From Sphaerochaetaceae bacterium (GTDB lineage Bacteria; Spirochaetota; Spirochaetia; Sphaerochaetales; Sphaerochaetaceae): a stretch of DNA of 35,617 bases. Location: positions 13,343-48,959 of the forward strand of contig JAQUYU010000004.1 of assembly GCA_028691695.1 (NCBI GenBank). The letters are read 5' to 3'. The translations under genes and the position numbers were made by a program. Position 1 is the stretch's first letter. Every line of letters starts with the position of its first letter. The notes beneath the pieces are model-generated. The model saw only the letters and a list, made by a program, of their open reading frames with translations. It searched no databases and was not told the DNA's origin. This document shows positions 27,537 to 35,617 of this stretch, one piece after another.

Positions 27537-28508
27537 ATGTGTCAGTCAAAGAAAGAGCTTCGCCTTATAAGGGGAGCTACTGTTGTCTGTTTCTTGTTCG
27601 GAATCCTTGGAGTTGTACTTTCAGTAGCATCATCTTCAAGATCCATTCTCTTCGATGGACTTCGGTCATTCATCCAGAGCGGCTTCATACTGTTCTCAGG
27701 ACTTCTTCTCAAGCTCCTGTACCGCGGTGAAACCAAGCAGTACCCATTCGGCTATTCAGCATTCGAGCCATTCTTCATCATAATCAGAGTGGTGATTCTC
27801 ATGTCTGCGAATATCTTCCTTCTGATCGGATCGGTCCAGGCGATATTCCAGGGCGGCTATATGATCAATACAGGCATAGCGCTGACATTCGCTGGGATTT
27901 CAATGACAGTATGCTTCGCCGTGTACATTGTACTCTCGAGAAATGCAAAGAAACTCGGATCGCCGATGCTGAAGAACGAAGCCATCAGCTGGCTTAACGA
28001 TACATTCCTCAGCGGAGCAATGCTCATAGCACTGGCTGTGATGAGCATACTTGAGCGAACCAGATTCGCATATCTGGCACCGTACACTGATCCTGCTGTA
28101 TCAATCATCTTCATTCTTACGATGTTCCCATCACTCTCTCGCCAGCTCATAAGCAACGCAAAGGAACTGCTGAATGCAGCCCCGCCTGAGAACATCCAGA
28201 AAGACCTTGAAGAAATAATCAAGTCCGAAGTGAAGCTGTTCGGGTTCAAGGACTTTGCCCTTTATTGCACGAAGTCCGGCCGGATGATCTCAGCAATAGT
28301 GTACATCACTCTGTTCAAGGAGCGCCCGATAGTGGAGCTCGATGCAATCAGAGCCAGAATCATCAGTGCAATGAAGGAATACTGGGAATTCTGCGACATA
28401 GACATAGTGTTCTCCATCGACACCAAGTGGATGGATCTCAATGAGCCGCCTCGCATCGACACAGAAGGCGATGATGACGAAGAAGACAAGGACAAGATAC
28501 TGGCTTAG
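27537..28508 (+). CDS. Cation diffusion facilitator (CDF) family protein, with degenerate metal sites
   Basis: CDF-like TM topology and YPFGYSAFEP (cf. HPFGHGKAE), KNEAISWLNDTFLSGAMLIAL, C-terminal ZT-dimer-like domain; acidic C-terminal tail. Confidence 0.8.
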   Translation: MCQSKKELRLIRGATVVCFLFGILGVVLSVASSSRSILFDGLRSFIQSGFILFSGLLLKLLYRGETKQYPFGYSAFEPFFIIIRVVILMSANIFLLIGSVQAIFQGGYMINTGIALTFAGISMTVCFAVYIVLSRNAKKLGSPMLKNEAISWLNDTFLSGAMLIALAVMSILERTRFAYLAPYTDPAVSIIFILTMFPSLSRQLISNAKELLNAAPPENIQKDLEEIIKSEVKLFGFKDFALYCTKSGRMISAIVYITLFKERPIVELDAIRARIISAMKEYWEFCDIDIVFSIDTKWMDLNEPPRIDTEGDDDEEDKDKILA

Positions 28509-28521
28509 CCAGTGAATGCAG

Positions 28522-28547
28522 AAAGGGATGCCGCAAAGCATCCCTTT
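28522..28547. terminator. Bidirectional terminator between convergent CDF and rlmKL genes
   Basis: AAAGGGATGC-CGCAAA-GCATCCCTTT perfect 10-bp stem. Confidence 0.75.
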
Positions 28548-28556
28548 CTTGTATAT

Positions 28557-30791
28557 TCAGTCTTCCTTATCCTGCTTGAGCTTTATTGAAACATTCTTCT
28601 TCAGGCGAATCTTCACCGGAACAGGAGCGAGCTTGTGCTTGCGGATCTCGAAGCAGTAGTGAATCTTACGATTGCGAGAGAAATCATCACCTATCGTCTC
28701 CTGGCTTATATCCTTCACATCGAAGATCTCTGCAATGTATTCATCGAGCTGGAAACGGGTGTAGTTGGTCGAGAAGATCAAAAGCCCGTCATCTGCAAGG
28801 TGAGCCATGCAAGACTTGATAAGCCGGCTGTGGTCATACTGGACATCAAAGCTGTCACGGCTCTTGCTATTTGAGAACGTCGGCGGATCGCAGAAGATCA
28901 GGTCGAACCTGTCACGCGTGCCGTCAAGATATCGCATGCAGTCATCAAGGTAGAAGAAGTGGTTGAGACTCTCAAACCCATTGATCTGCATATTCTTCTG
29001 CGCCCAGTCAAGGTATGTTCCGCTGGCATCTACGCTTACGGTTGACAGTGCCCCGCCAGCAGCGGCGTAGACAGTTGCAGTAGCCGTGTAGCAGAAGAGA
29101 TTGAGGAATCTCTTTCCCTTGGCCAAACCCTCGATCTTCGCCCGCACCGGCCTGTGGTCAAGGAAAATCCCGGTATCCAGGTAGTCGGTGAAGTTCACCA
29201 TGAACCTGTGCCCGCCCTCCCTGACAATGAAGAACCTGCTGTCAGAGGCATTGAGCTTGCTGTACTGTCTGTTTCCCCTCTGGATGGACCGCTGCTTCAC
29301 GAAGATGCAGTCCATATCGATTCCTGTAACACGCTCGGTTGCAAGCACAAGCTCGTCAAGCCGACGCTGTGCATCATCAGGATCGATTGTCGAAGGAGGT
29401 GCATACTCTTGGAGGCTTATCCATTTGCCTTCGTAGATATCGATGGCAGCCGAATACTCTGGCATGTCCGCATCATAGAGGCGATAGCAGCTTACACCCT
29501 CTTTATCCATCAAAGGCTTCAGGGCCTCAAGATTCTTCTTAAGCCTGTTGGCCGCCATCTGGGCACCATCGGAAAGAGGAGCGGAAAGCCTCTCCTCTCG
29601 CTTGGCCTTGGCACGTTCGATCAGAGCATTGCGCTCATCGTCAGTGTAGATGTAGTAGTGAGCAAGCTGGCATTCCATTCCGCCGTTGTACAGCGAATTG
29701 GTCCGGTCAGGCTTCATGTCCACGTAGCCAAGGAGGCTGCTGTCCCCGCAGAGAATAGAAGCATTCCATCCTCTGAAGCAATCAGTGATCACCTTTCCTA
29801 TTCCTGTATACAGCTTCTGGATCTGGACATCCGAATCACCCATCCGTATCCCATACGGAGGATCGGTAACAATGCAGCCTTTGCTGTCAGTCACATCGGA
29901 AGGCTTGGTATCGAGAAAGTCGCGGCACTGGAAGTCAATCAAACCGTCCACTCCTGCCGCCTTGGCATTGGCTTTTGAAATTCTGATAGCCTCAGGATCG
30001 ATATCCCATCCAATAATCTTGCACTTTGGAACAACGGTGCTATCATCAGCCTCGCTGAATACTTCGTTCCAGACCTTCTCGTCATGGAATGGAAGCTTGT
30101 AGAAAGCAAAGCGGTACGGATCGACCAGCCCAGGCGCAGAATGGGAAGCCGTCATCGCTGCTTCGATGCACAGCGTTCCGCTTCCGCAGAAAGGGTCAAG
30201 GAAAGTGCACTGCTGCCCATCCTTGAACCACTGGCTCCTGCATACGACCGAAGAAGCAAGGAACTCAGAAAGGCAGGCTTCAGTCTGCTGCTTGCGGTAG
30301 CCTCGCTTGGCAAGCGAACGGCCGGAGAAATCAATATAGTAGGAAACGCTGTCTCCATCTATATGGAGAGCGAATGCGATATCAGGATCATCGACATCCA
30401 CCGAAGGCCGCTGGTCATCGAACTTGTCTCGCATCCTGTCAACGATTGCATCCTTGAGCCTGATTGAAACAAAGTGGGTGTTCATCAGCCAGTTACAGCC
30501 GGAGACTGTCTCAGTCACTGCAAAAGTAGTATCAGGAGTAAGGAAATTCTCCCATGGAAGCTCGACGCTGTGGTCATAGAACTCATCAATCGAGGAGATC
30601 TCCGCCTGATGGAAAAGCACCAGAACGCGTGTTGCGCATCTTGTCCACAGGCAGAACCTGTATCCGACTCTCAGATCGCCTTTGAAGTACACTCCTCCGG
30701 ATGTGACCTTCACATCCTCGGATCCTGCCTGACGTGCCTCCGTCTCGACCAGATCAGTCTGGTTCGCTGAAGTTGCTGCAAAATAAATCAT
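28557..30791 (-). CDS. rlmKL: Bifunctional 23S rRNA methyltransferase RlmK/L
   Basis: N-terminal THUMP/RlmL (DPFCGSGTLCIEAA, VTDPPYGIRMG) and C-terminal RlmK-type domain (FLNLFCYTATATVYAAAGGA, FCDPPTFSNS). Confidence 0.93.
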   Translation of the reverse strand: MIYFAATSANQTDLVETEARQAGSEDVKVTSGGVYFKGDLRVGYRFCLWTRCATRVLVLFHQAEISSIDEFYDHSVELPWENFLTPDTTFAVTETVSGCNWLMNTHFVSIRLKDAIVDRMRDKFDDQRPSVDVDDPDIAFALHIDGDSVSYYIDFSGRSLAKRGYRKQQTEACLSEFLASSVVCRSQWFKDGQQCTFLDPFCGSGTLCIEAAMTASHSAPGLVDPYRFAFYKLPFHDEKVWNEVFSEADDSTVVPKCKIIGWDIDPEAIRISKANAKAAGVDGLIDFQCRDFLDTKPSDVTDSKGCIVTDPPYGIRMGDSDVQIQKLYTGIGKVITDCFRGWNASILCGDSSLLGYVDMKPDRTNSLYNGGMECQLAHYYIYTDDERNALIERAKAKREERLSAPLSDGAQMAANRLKKNLEALKPLMDKEGVSCYRLYDADMPEYSAAIDIYEGKWISLQEYAPPSTIDPDDAQRRLDELVLATERVTGIDMDCIFVKQRSIQRGNRQYSKLNASDSRFFIVREGGHRFMVNFTDYLDTGIFLDHRPVRAKIEGLAKGKRFLNLFCYTATATVYAAAGGALSTVSVDASGTYLDWAQKNMQINGFESLNHFFYLDDCMRYLDGTRDRFDLIFCDPPTFSNSKSRDSFDVQYDHSRLIKSCMAHLADDGLLIFSTNYTRFQLDEYIAEIFDVKDISQETIGDDFSRNRKIHYCFEIRKHKLAPVPVKIRLKKNVSIKLKQDKED

Positions 30792-31711
30792 TTGTCCTCC
30801 CCGAAGATCTCTTCCTTTGAAAACTCATAATCAGTCCCGCAGTTGAGGCATGAAACAGTCACAGGGAATTTGTCATCCTTGAGAATGCCGTCCTTCTCAT
30901 CCTGTGGAAGGCTCCGCAGATGAGCAAGGAAATTCCCTCTCGTGCATGGGCAGGAGAACCCGACGGCAGCCTTTGAAAGGAACTGGGGCTTAAGATCAGA
31001 GAACACTTCATCCACAAAAAATTTCATGTCTTCCCCTTCGCTGATCTTCTTTCCGACATACGGAAGCTTTGCTGAAAGCTTCTCCATCTTGTCAAGGCTC
31101 TCTTCAGAGCAGCCAGGAAGAACCTGAACAAATAGACCGCCGGCACCAATCAAAGTGCCTTTCTTGTCAAACTTCAGGCTTAGGTCGAATATAGAAGGAG
31201 TCTGCTCGCTCTGCTGGTAGTACAGAGCAAGATCCTTTGCAAGATCGCCGTACTCCATCATCACATTGCCGCAGAACGGCTCCTTGGATCCTTCGATGAT
31301 CTTCGTGATGCTCAAAAAACCAGGCCCGTAGAGAAGGTTAAGGTCCTTGCCCTCCATCGGCTTGTCCAATGGAATCGGAACCTGCTGAAGATACCCTCTT
31401 ACTGCTCCGCAAGCCCAGGCTTCAACGCTGAAGCCCTTTATCGGGCCGCCGCACTGGACTGTGAGAACAATTCTGTCGTTTCCCTTGACCTCGCCAGCAA
31501 GAAGCCCGCCGGCAACATAGGCCTGCCCGAGAACCCAGGTTTCAAGAAAGCCCAGGCCGAAGTTGGCCCTCATCTGATTCACCATCGCAGTGCATTGCAT
31601 TGCAGTCAACCGGAATTTCCCATCATCTAGCGTGTAGATGTAACGGGAATCTTCTGGCAGCTTGGAAAGCTGTTCCAGCACTGCAGCATCATCTATTTTC
31701 TTTTTTATCAT
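30788..31711 (-). CDS. hslO: Redox-regulated chaperone Hsp33
   Basis: GRFxxT-type N-terminus, C-terminal zinc/redox Cys (CPC ... CLNC). ATG at 31711 (MIKKKIDD) chosen; ORF start at 31750 is a TTG. Confidence 0.92.
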   Translation of the reverse strand: MIKKKIDDAAVLEQLSKLPEDSRYIYTLDDGKFRLTAMQCTAMVNQMRANFGLGFLETWVLGQAYVAGGLLAGEVKGNDRIVLTVQCGGPIKGFSVEAWACGAVRGYLQQVPIPLDKPMEGKDLNLLYGPGFLSITKIIEGSKEPFCGNVMMEYGDLAKDLALYYQQSEQTPSIFDLSLKFDKKGTLIGAGGLFVQVLPGCSEESLDKMEKLSAKLPYVGKKISEGEDMKFFVDEVFSDLKPQFLSKAAVGFSCPCTRGNFLAHLRSLPQDEKDGILKDDKFPVTVSCLNCGTDYEFSKEEIFGEDK

Positions 31712-31754
31712 AACTCTGGTAAATGTAGTGGAATAAAGCCTTTTATTCAATCGC

Positions 31755-32510
31755 TTACTGGACTACAACATCGCTCAGAACAGCCACAAGGCTCTGGTAT
31801 TCTCCATCAATCGCCGAAATATCGGCTTCAAGAAGACGGTCAGGATCCATTTCATACCATTTCACGTCATAGCCTGCATTCAATGTCAGAAGATAGAAGA
31901 ACAGCCTTGCCGTCCGTCCGTTGCCATCGGCAAACGGATGAAGCGCTTCGACTTCTCCCATGTAGAATGCAAGGTCGTTGATGAACTGATCACGTTCCCT
32001 GCCCTTGAGGTACCGGTCCGAAAGAAGCTTAGAGAATATGCTCTGCGACATCTGCCCGATGTATTGAGGCTTGCAGAACGAAGTCCGCTTTGAAGCATTG
32101 AACGTCCTGACCTCTCCTGCCGACGGATAAAGATCCCCGAACAGGGTTGAATGTATTTCCTTGAGGGTCTCGAAGTCGAACTTCAACGGAAGCGGTCTCA
32201 TGAGAATCTCCGCAAAGCGGAAAGGCACTATCTGGTTTTCCAGCATGCGGAGCCGGTCACGCTCCTGGATGTTGAAGTAATTAACCAGAGTCTTGGTGGA
32301 CGGATAACGACCGTTCTCCTCTTCGGAGGGAATGAAGTTATCATCAAGCGATGACTCCCTCACAATGGTCTCCACCGCATCGTCTGCGGAAAGATCACCG
32401 TCAAGCACAGAGCATATCTGCGACTCCTGCTCGTCTTCAAGCGAAGAGCCTTCAACCTCCAAAGAAAACCTTATCAAGTCGATGCAAGCCTGCATCTGGC
32501 CGCTTTTCAC
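31755..32510 (-). CDS. Fic-family AMP transferase with N-terminal VbhA-like antitoxin segment
   Basis: Fic motif HPFADGNGRTAR; N-terminal SLEVEG inhibitory motif. GTG at 32510 preceded by GGGGG RBS. Confidence 0.88.
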   Translation of the reverse strand: MKSGQMQACIDLIRFSLEVEGSSLEDEQESQICSVLDGDLSADDAVETIVRESSLDDNFIPSEEENGRYPSTKTLVNYFNIQERDRLRMLENQIVPFRFAEILMRPLPLKFDFETLKEIHSTLFGDLYPSAGEVRTFNASKRTSFCKPQYIGQMSQSIFSKLLSDRYLKGRERDQFINDLAFYMGEVEALHPFADGNGRTARLFFYLLTLNAGYDVKWYEMDPDRLLEADISAIDGEYQSLVAVLSDVVVQ

Positions 32511-32520
32511 AACAATCCCC

Positions 32521-33390
32521 CTAGAATTTATAGCTGAATGACAAACCGGCAGAGAACGTCTGCTCGGTAGTAAGAACATGGAAAAGTCCTTCTATTTCAG
32601 CCATGAAATGCTTTCCCATCATAAAGCCAATGTAAGCCCCTGCGCTGCCGCCGATCCCGAACTTGAACGAGCCTGTCTCAAGATTCCCTGCCATTTCGAT
32701 TCCGACAGGAATTCCTAAATACAGCTTATCGCTTAGCATCATAGACCAGACGCTCAGAGCTGAGACGTTGATTGAATCAAGCCTTGCAGGACTGCGCGGA
32801 TAGAAATCGGCAATCGCATTGAAACGAAGCCCCAGATTGAAGATCGTTCCGAACTTCCAAAGATTGGGCATTCCGAACACAGCGCCGGCTTCGAAAGTCT
32901 TGCCGGTATCTGAAGTCAGGTCGCTCTTGAGAAGAAGCCTCAGCCCAATGTCATATTTAGGAACATATTCTGCAATAACGGGAGTCTCTGCTTCCTCTAC
33001 TGGAGTAGATTCAACAACTGCTTCCTGTGCTGGAGATTCCTCTACTGCCTGCTCTGCTACAATCTCCTGCGCCGAAACAGAAACTTCGGAAACAAGAGAA
33101 GAAGACTCGCTCCAGTTGATGCCATCGTAGGATTGCTGGACATACAGCGTATGAGGAACACTGAGATCAATGCTATCGAAAGCGGCGGATGTTTCGTAAT
33201 ATTCGCACTCGGTCCAAAGCCCTTCAGTCTGCGCATCAAGCTGATAGCGGAACCTTGTCACATCAAAGTCATCCCAGTCCCACAGAAAGGTAAGTACCTG
33301 GCCTCCTGCAAAAAGAGACAGGCAAGCGACCAGCAAAGCTAAAGTGCAAAGAATACGTTTCAATTCAGAACCTCTTTCCTTCCCCCGCAA
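32521..33390 (-). CDS. Secreted protein: N-terminal beta-sandwich (FN3/Y_Y_Y-like), Glu/Ala-rich linker, C-terminal outer-membrane barrel-like domain
   Basis: Signal peptide; N-terminal domain similar to the neighbouring gene; C-terminal alternating beta pattern ending FSAGLSFSYKF. Confidence 0.7.
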   Translation of the reverse strand: MRGKERGSELKRILCTLALLVACLSLFAGGQVLTFLWDWDDFDVTRFRYQLDAQTEGLWTECEYYETSAAFDSIDLSVPHTLYVQQSYDGINWSESSSLVSEVSVSAQEIVAEQAVEESPAQEAVVESTPVEEAETPVIAEYVPKYDIGLRLLLKSDLTSDTGKTFEAGAVFGMPNLWKFGTIFNLGLRFNAIADFYPRSPARLDSINVSALSVWSMMLSDKLYLGIPVGIEMAGNLETGSFKFGIGGSAGAYIGFMMGKHFMAEIEGLFHVLTTEQTFSAGLSFSYKF

Positions 33391-33400
33391 TCATCATATA

Positions 33401-34192
33401 CTAAAGTGCAAACGACTTGAACGGATAGACATAGGTGAACTTTGCACCAATTGCGAATCCATCGGAGAATGCAAACCTCAGTCCTGCTTCTGCATAGGCT
33501 GAAAGATTGATCGAATCATGCACCTTCACATCCATGTCGCCCATTACTCCGGCGCCGGCTGCAAGAGAGAACTTCTTTCCGAGTTTAAATGCGAAATCCG
33601 GTCCTATCTTGACTCCGAACACAAGCGGCTTGTCCCAGAAGACACCAAGACTGTATCCCATGCCGAAATTCTTTCCTTCTTTGAAGAAATCCTGTGAGAA
33701 TGTTCCTGCAAGAGCCTTTGAATGGCCGGATCCAGTCTTATACATCACGAACGAGCCGTCAAGGCTAATCATACTCTGAAGCGAACTCTTCGTGTTGGAA
33801 ACGGCCTCGGTCTTCTCCACAGCTGCCTGCATCGGCTCTTCTACAGAGCTTGCCGGTTCCTCTGCTGAAACAGCAGAGGCAGGGGCAGATTCCGAAGCTG
33901 CAGCGGCAATGGCCACTGAAGAGGCCTTGCCATAGAGGGTTCCATCATAGGAAGCCTGTACATAAACAGTATGAGAAACCGTTTCATCAAGATTCAGAAG
34001 AATCCCGGAAGCGGATGCATCGCCAGCAGTCCAGCTGCCATCGGCCTGTCCATCCACCTGATATCTAAGATAGGTCGGAACAGGACTGATTCCTGTCCAG
34101 TCGAATGAGACGAAGACGTCGCCTGCAATCAAGGAAGCAGGAACGGCTGCAATCAATATAACCAAGACGAAAGTCCAAATTTTCCTTTTCAT
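33401..34192 (-). CDS. Paralogous secreted protein with the same three-part architecture
   Basis: Signal peptide MKRKIWTFVLVILIAAVPASLIAG; YLRYQVDGQADGSWT...VSHTVYVQASYDG parallels FRYQLDAQTEGLWT...VPHTLYVQQSYDG. Confidence 0.7.
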   Translation of the reverse strand: MKRKIWTFVLVILIAAVPASLIAGDVFVSFDWTGISPVPTYLRYQVDGQADGSWTAGDASASGILLNLDETVSHTVYVQASYDGTLYGKASSVAIAAAASESAPASAVSAEEPASSVEEPMQAAVEKTEAVSNTKSSLQSMISLDGSFVMYKTGSGHSKALAGTFSQDFFKEGKNFGMGYSLGVFWDKPLVFGVKIGPDFAFKLGKKFSLAAGAGVMGDMDVKVHDSINLSAYAEAGLRFAFSDGFAIGAKFTYVYPFKSFAL

Positions 34193-34220
34193 TTAAAAGC
34201 TCCTCGGCATCTGATGCCTG

Positions 34221-34250
34221 ATTAAACCAATATTACCCAAAACCTTTCAA
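34221..34250 (-). promoter_or_regulatory. Candidate promoter TTGAAA-N18-TTTAAT for the 33401-34192 operon
   Basis: -35 at 34250-34245, -10 at 34226-34221 on the minus strand. Confidence 0.35.
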
Positions 34251-34262
34251 TAAATCCACTGT

Positions 34263-35159
34263 TCAGCTCAAATCAGAGCTCGAAATTGACTTGAAACCCT
34301 CTCCAAGAACATTATAAGCATCCGAAACAATCATGAAAGCCTTAGGATCGGCTGAGTGAACGATTTTGGTAAGCTGGCTGATCTTGTTGTTCTTGATTAC
34401 AGTCATGATCACTGGACGATCCTGCCCGCTGTACATCCCTGTTCCGGCGAGAATCGTGCCGCCATGACCCAGCTGCTCGAGAATGAATTTCTGAATCACT
34501 TCCCTGTTCGGGCTTCCGCTGCAGATTATGAACACTGTCTTGGCATAGTTCTTACCGATAGAAAGCACCACCTTGTCAATCATAAGCCCTGTGATATAGA
34601 CAGTCATCACTGCATAAAGCGCGCTGGTGATGCCGAACACGAAGATCGATGAGAAGATGATCATGCCATCAACCAGAGTGAGAGCGGTCCCGAGAGTGAT
34701 CGGAGTGTACTTTGCAATGATCTGGGCTATGATGTCGGTTCCGCCTGTGTTGGCGCCGCTCTTCATCACAAGTCCCATTCCGGCGCCTGCGATTGCTCCG
34801 CCGAAGATTGCAGAGAGCATCACCGAAAGCGAGTCATTGTAGTCAAGAAAGCCCTGCGAACCGAAAGCCTTGATCAGAATTGAGGTGAATGCAGACAGGC
34901 ATACAGTTCCAAGTATCGACTTGAAGCCATAAGTCTTTCCGAATATTGCCAGCCCAGCGATGAAAAGCGGAACACTCAGGATGAAGATCATCTTTCCTGG
35001 CTCCCAGCCTAAGGTATGGAAGAGGATCGTAGCGATGCCGCTTACCCCGCCAGCTGCAATCTTTCCCGGGTTGATGAAGAACACTAGGGAGACCGCAGTC
35101 ACGAACGACCCGCATATGATGTACAGGTAGCCAGGCAGCTTCTCCTTACACCATGACAT
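34263..35159 (-). CDS. YitT-family (DUF2179) membrane protein
   Basis: Multi-TM (YLYIICGSFVTAVSLVFFINPGKIAAGGVSGIATIL; KSGANTGGTDIIAQI) plus C-terminal DUF2179-like domain; TGATG overlap with the upstream gene. Confidence 0.9.
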   Translation of the reverse strand: MSWCKEKLPGYLYIICGSFVTAVSLVFFINPGKIAAGGVSGIATILFHTLGWEPGKMIFILSVPLFIAGLAIFGKTYGFKSILGTVCLSAFTSILIKAFGSQGFLDYNDSLSVMLSAIFGGAIAGAGMGLVMKSGANTGGTDIIAQIIAKYTPITLGTALTLVDGMIIFSSIFVFGITSALYAVMTVYITGLMIDKVVLSIGKNYAKTVFIICSGSPNREVIQKFILEQLGHGGTILAGTGMYSGQDRPVIMTVIKNNKISQLTKIVHSADPKAFMIVSDAYNVLGEGFKSISSSDLS

Positions 35160-35617
35160 CAGTCCTTTGCCCATAGCTTCTCAGGGTAATACCCTGTCGC
35201 AGTCTTCTGCGAAAGGTTCTGATGAACGACTTCCTTGTCTTCCTTGTAAGTCATTCCGAACCACTTCTCAGGAGTGTTGAACACACGGATCCGCCCCTGC
35301 CCGCTCGTGACGATATCGCTGGCGGCGCTAGGAAGGAGGCTCTCGCCCTTCGGAGTATCCACATTGGCCTTGATGAAGTCCTGGAAGAACTTGCCGAAGC
35401 TGTCAAAGGCGACAGGTGTGAACCCGAAGAAATTCATCGAGACAGTCTCGTCTCCGGAAAGAATCGCATCGCCCTCAGGAAGGTGAGATACGATCTTCCC
35501 ATCTGGAGCGAACTCGATCTTGGTATTCTCCCTCATCGAAACGAGGAAACCGTCATTCACAATGCAGACTCCGCGTGAAACAGAACCCATCGGGCTCATC
35601 GTATTGCAGAGCTTGTA
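35159..35617 (-). CDS. Sugar nucleotidyltransferase-like protein, C-terminal part (runs off window)
   Basis: Open to the window edge; C-terminus ...EKWFGMTYKEDKEVVHQNLSQKTATGYYPEKLW resembles NTP-transferase-family C-termini seen in spirochaetes. Confidence 0.5.
   Translation of the reverse strand, partial: YKLCNTMSPMGSVSRGVCIVNDGFLVSMRENTKIEFAPDGKIVSHLPEGDAILSGDETVSMNFFGFTPVAFDSFGKFFQDFIKANVDTPKGESLLPSAASDIVTSGQGRIRVFNTPEKWFGMTYKEDKEVVHQNLSQKTATGYYPEKLWAKD

Noticed and set aside
29154-29978. 274-aa plus-strand ORF
   Set aside because: Fully antisense to rlmKL, whose product is clearly recognisable; no family-like sequence.

Overview
This 35.6 kb window is densely coded and reads as a chromosomal segment of a Gram-negative, probably spirochaete-like bacterium (taxonomy inferred from gene content and protein style, not searched). 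Most of it is ordinary housekeeping: polA-coaE, pepF, a TrmA/RlmD-type methyltransferase, glutamine-dependent nadE, a MacAB-TolC-like exporter operon with an NtrB/NtrC-type two-component pair, feoAB, a CDF-family protein, rlmKL, hslO and YitT. No tRNA, rRNA, CRISPR array or transposon was found. The items most worth a second look are: (1) a Fic protein whose N-terminus aligns without gaps to the VbhA antitoxin, suggesting a fused, self-inhibited VbhA-VbhT-like enzyme in an operon with outer-membrane proteins, Hsp33 and RlmKL; (2) a CDF-family protein that has lost most canonical metal-site residues, divergent from feoAB; (3) an SbcCD/YhaNO-like operon whose ATPase carries a transmembrane hairpin within its coiled coil and an extra C-terminal domain; (4) a membrane-anchored protein with two kinds of in-frame tandem repeats, co-transcribed with coaE; (5) two paralogous beta-barrel genes with matching promoter elements and 5'-terminal hairpins; (6) a DtxR-like dyad over the feoA leader. 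All family calls are by eye from the translations; no database search was run.
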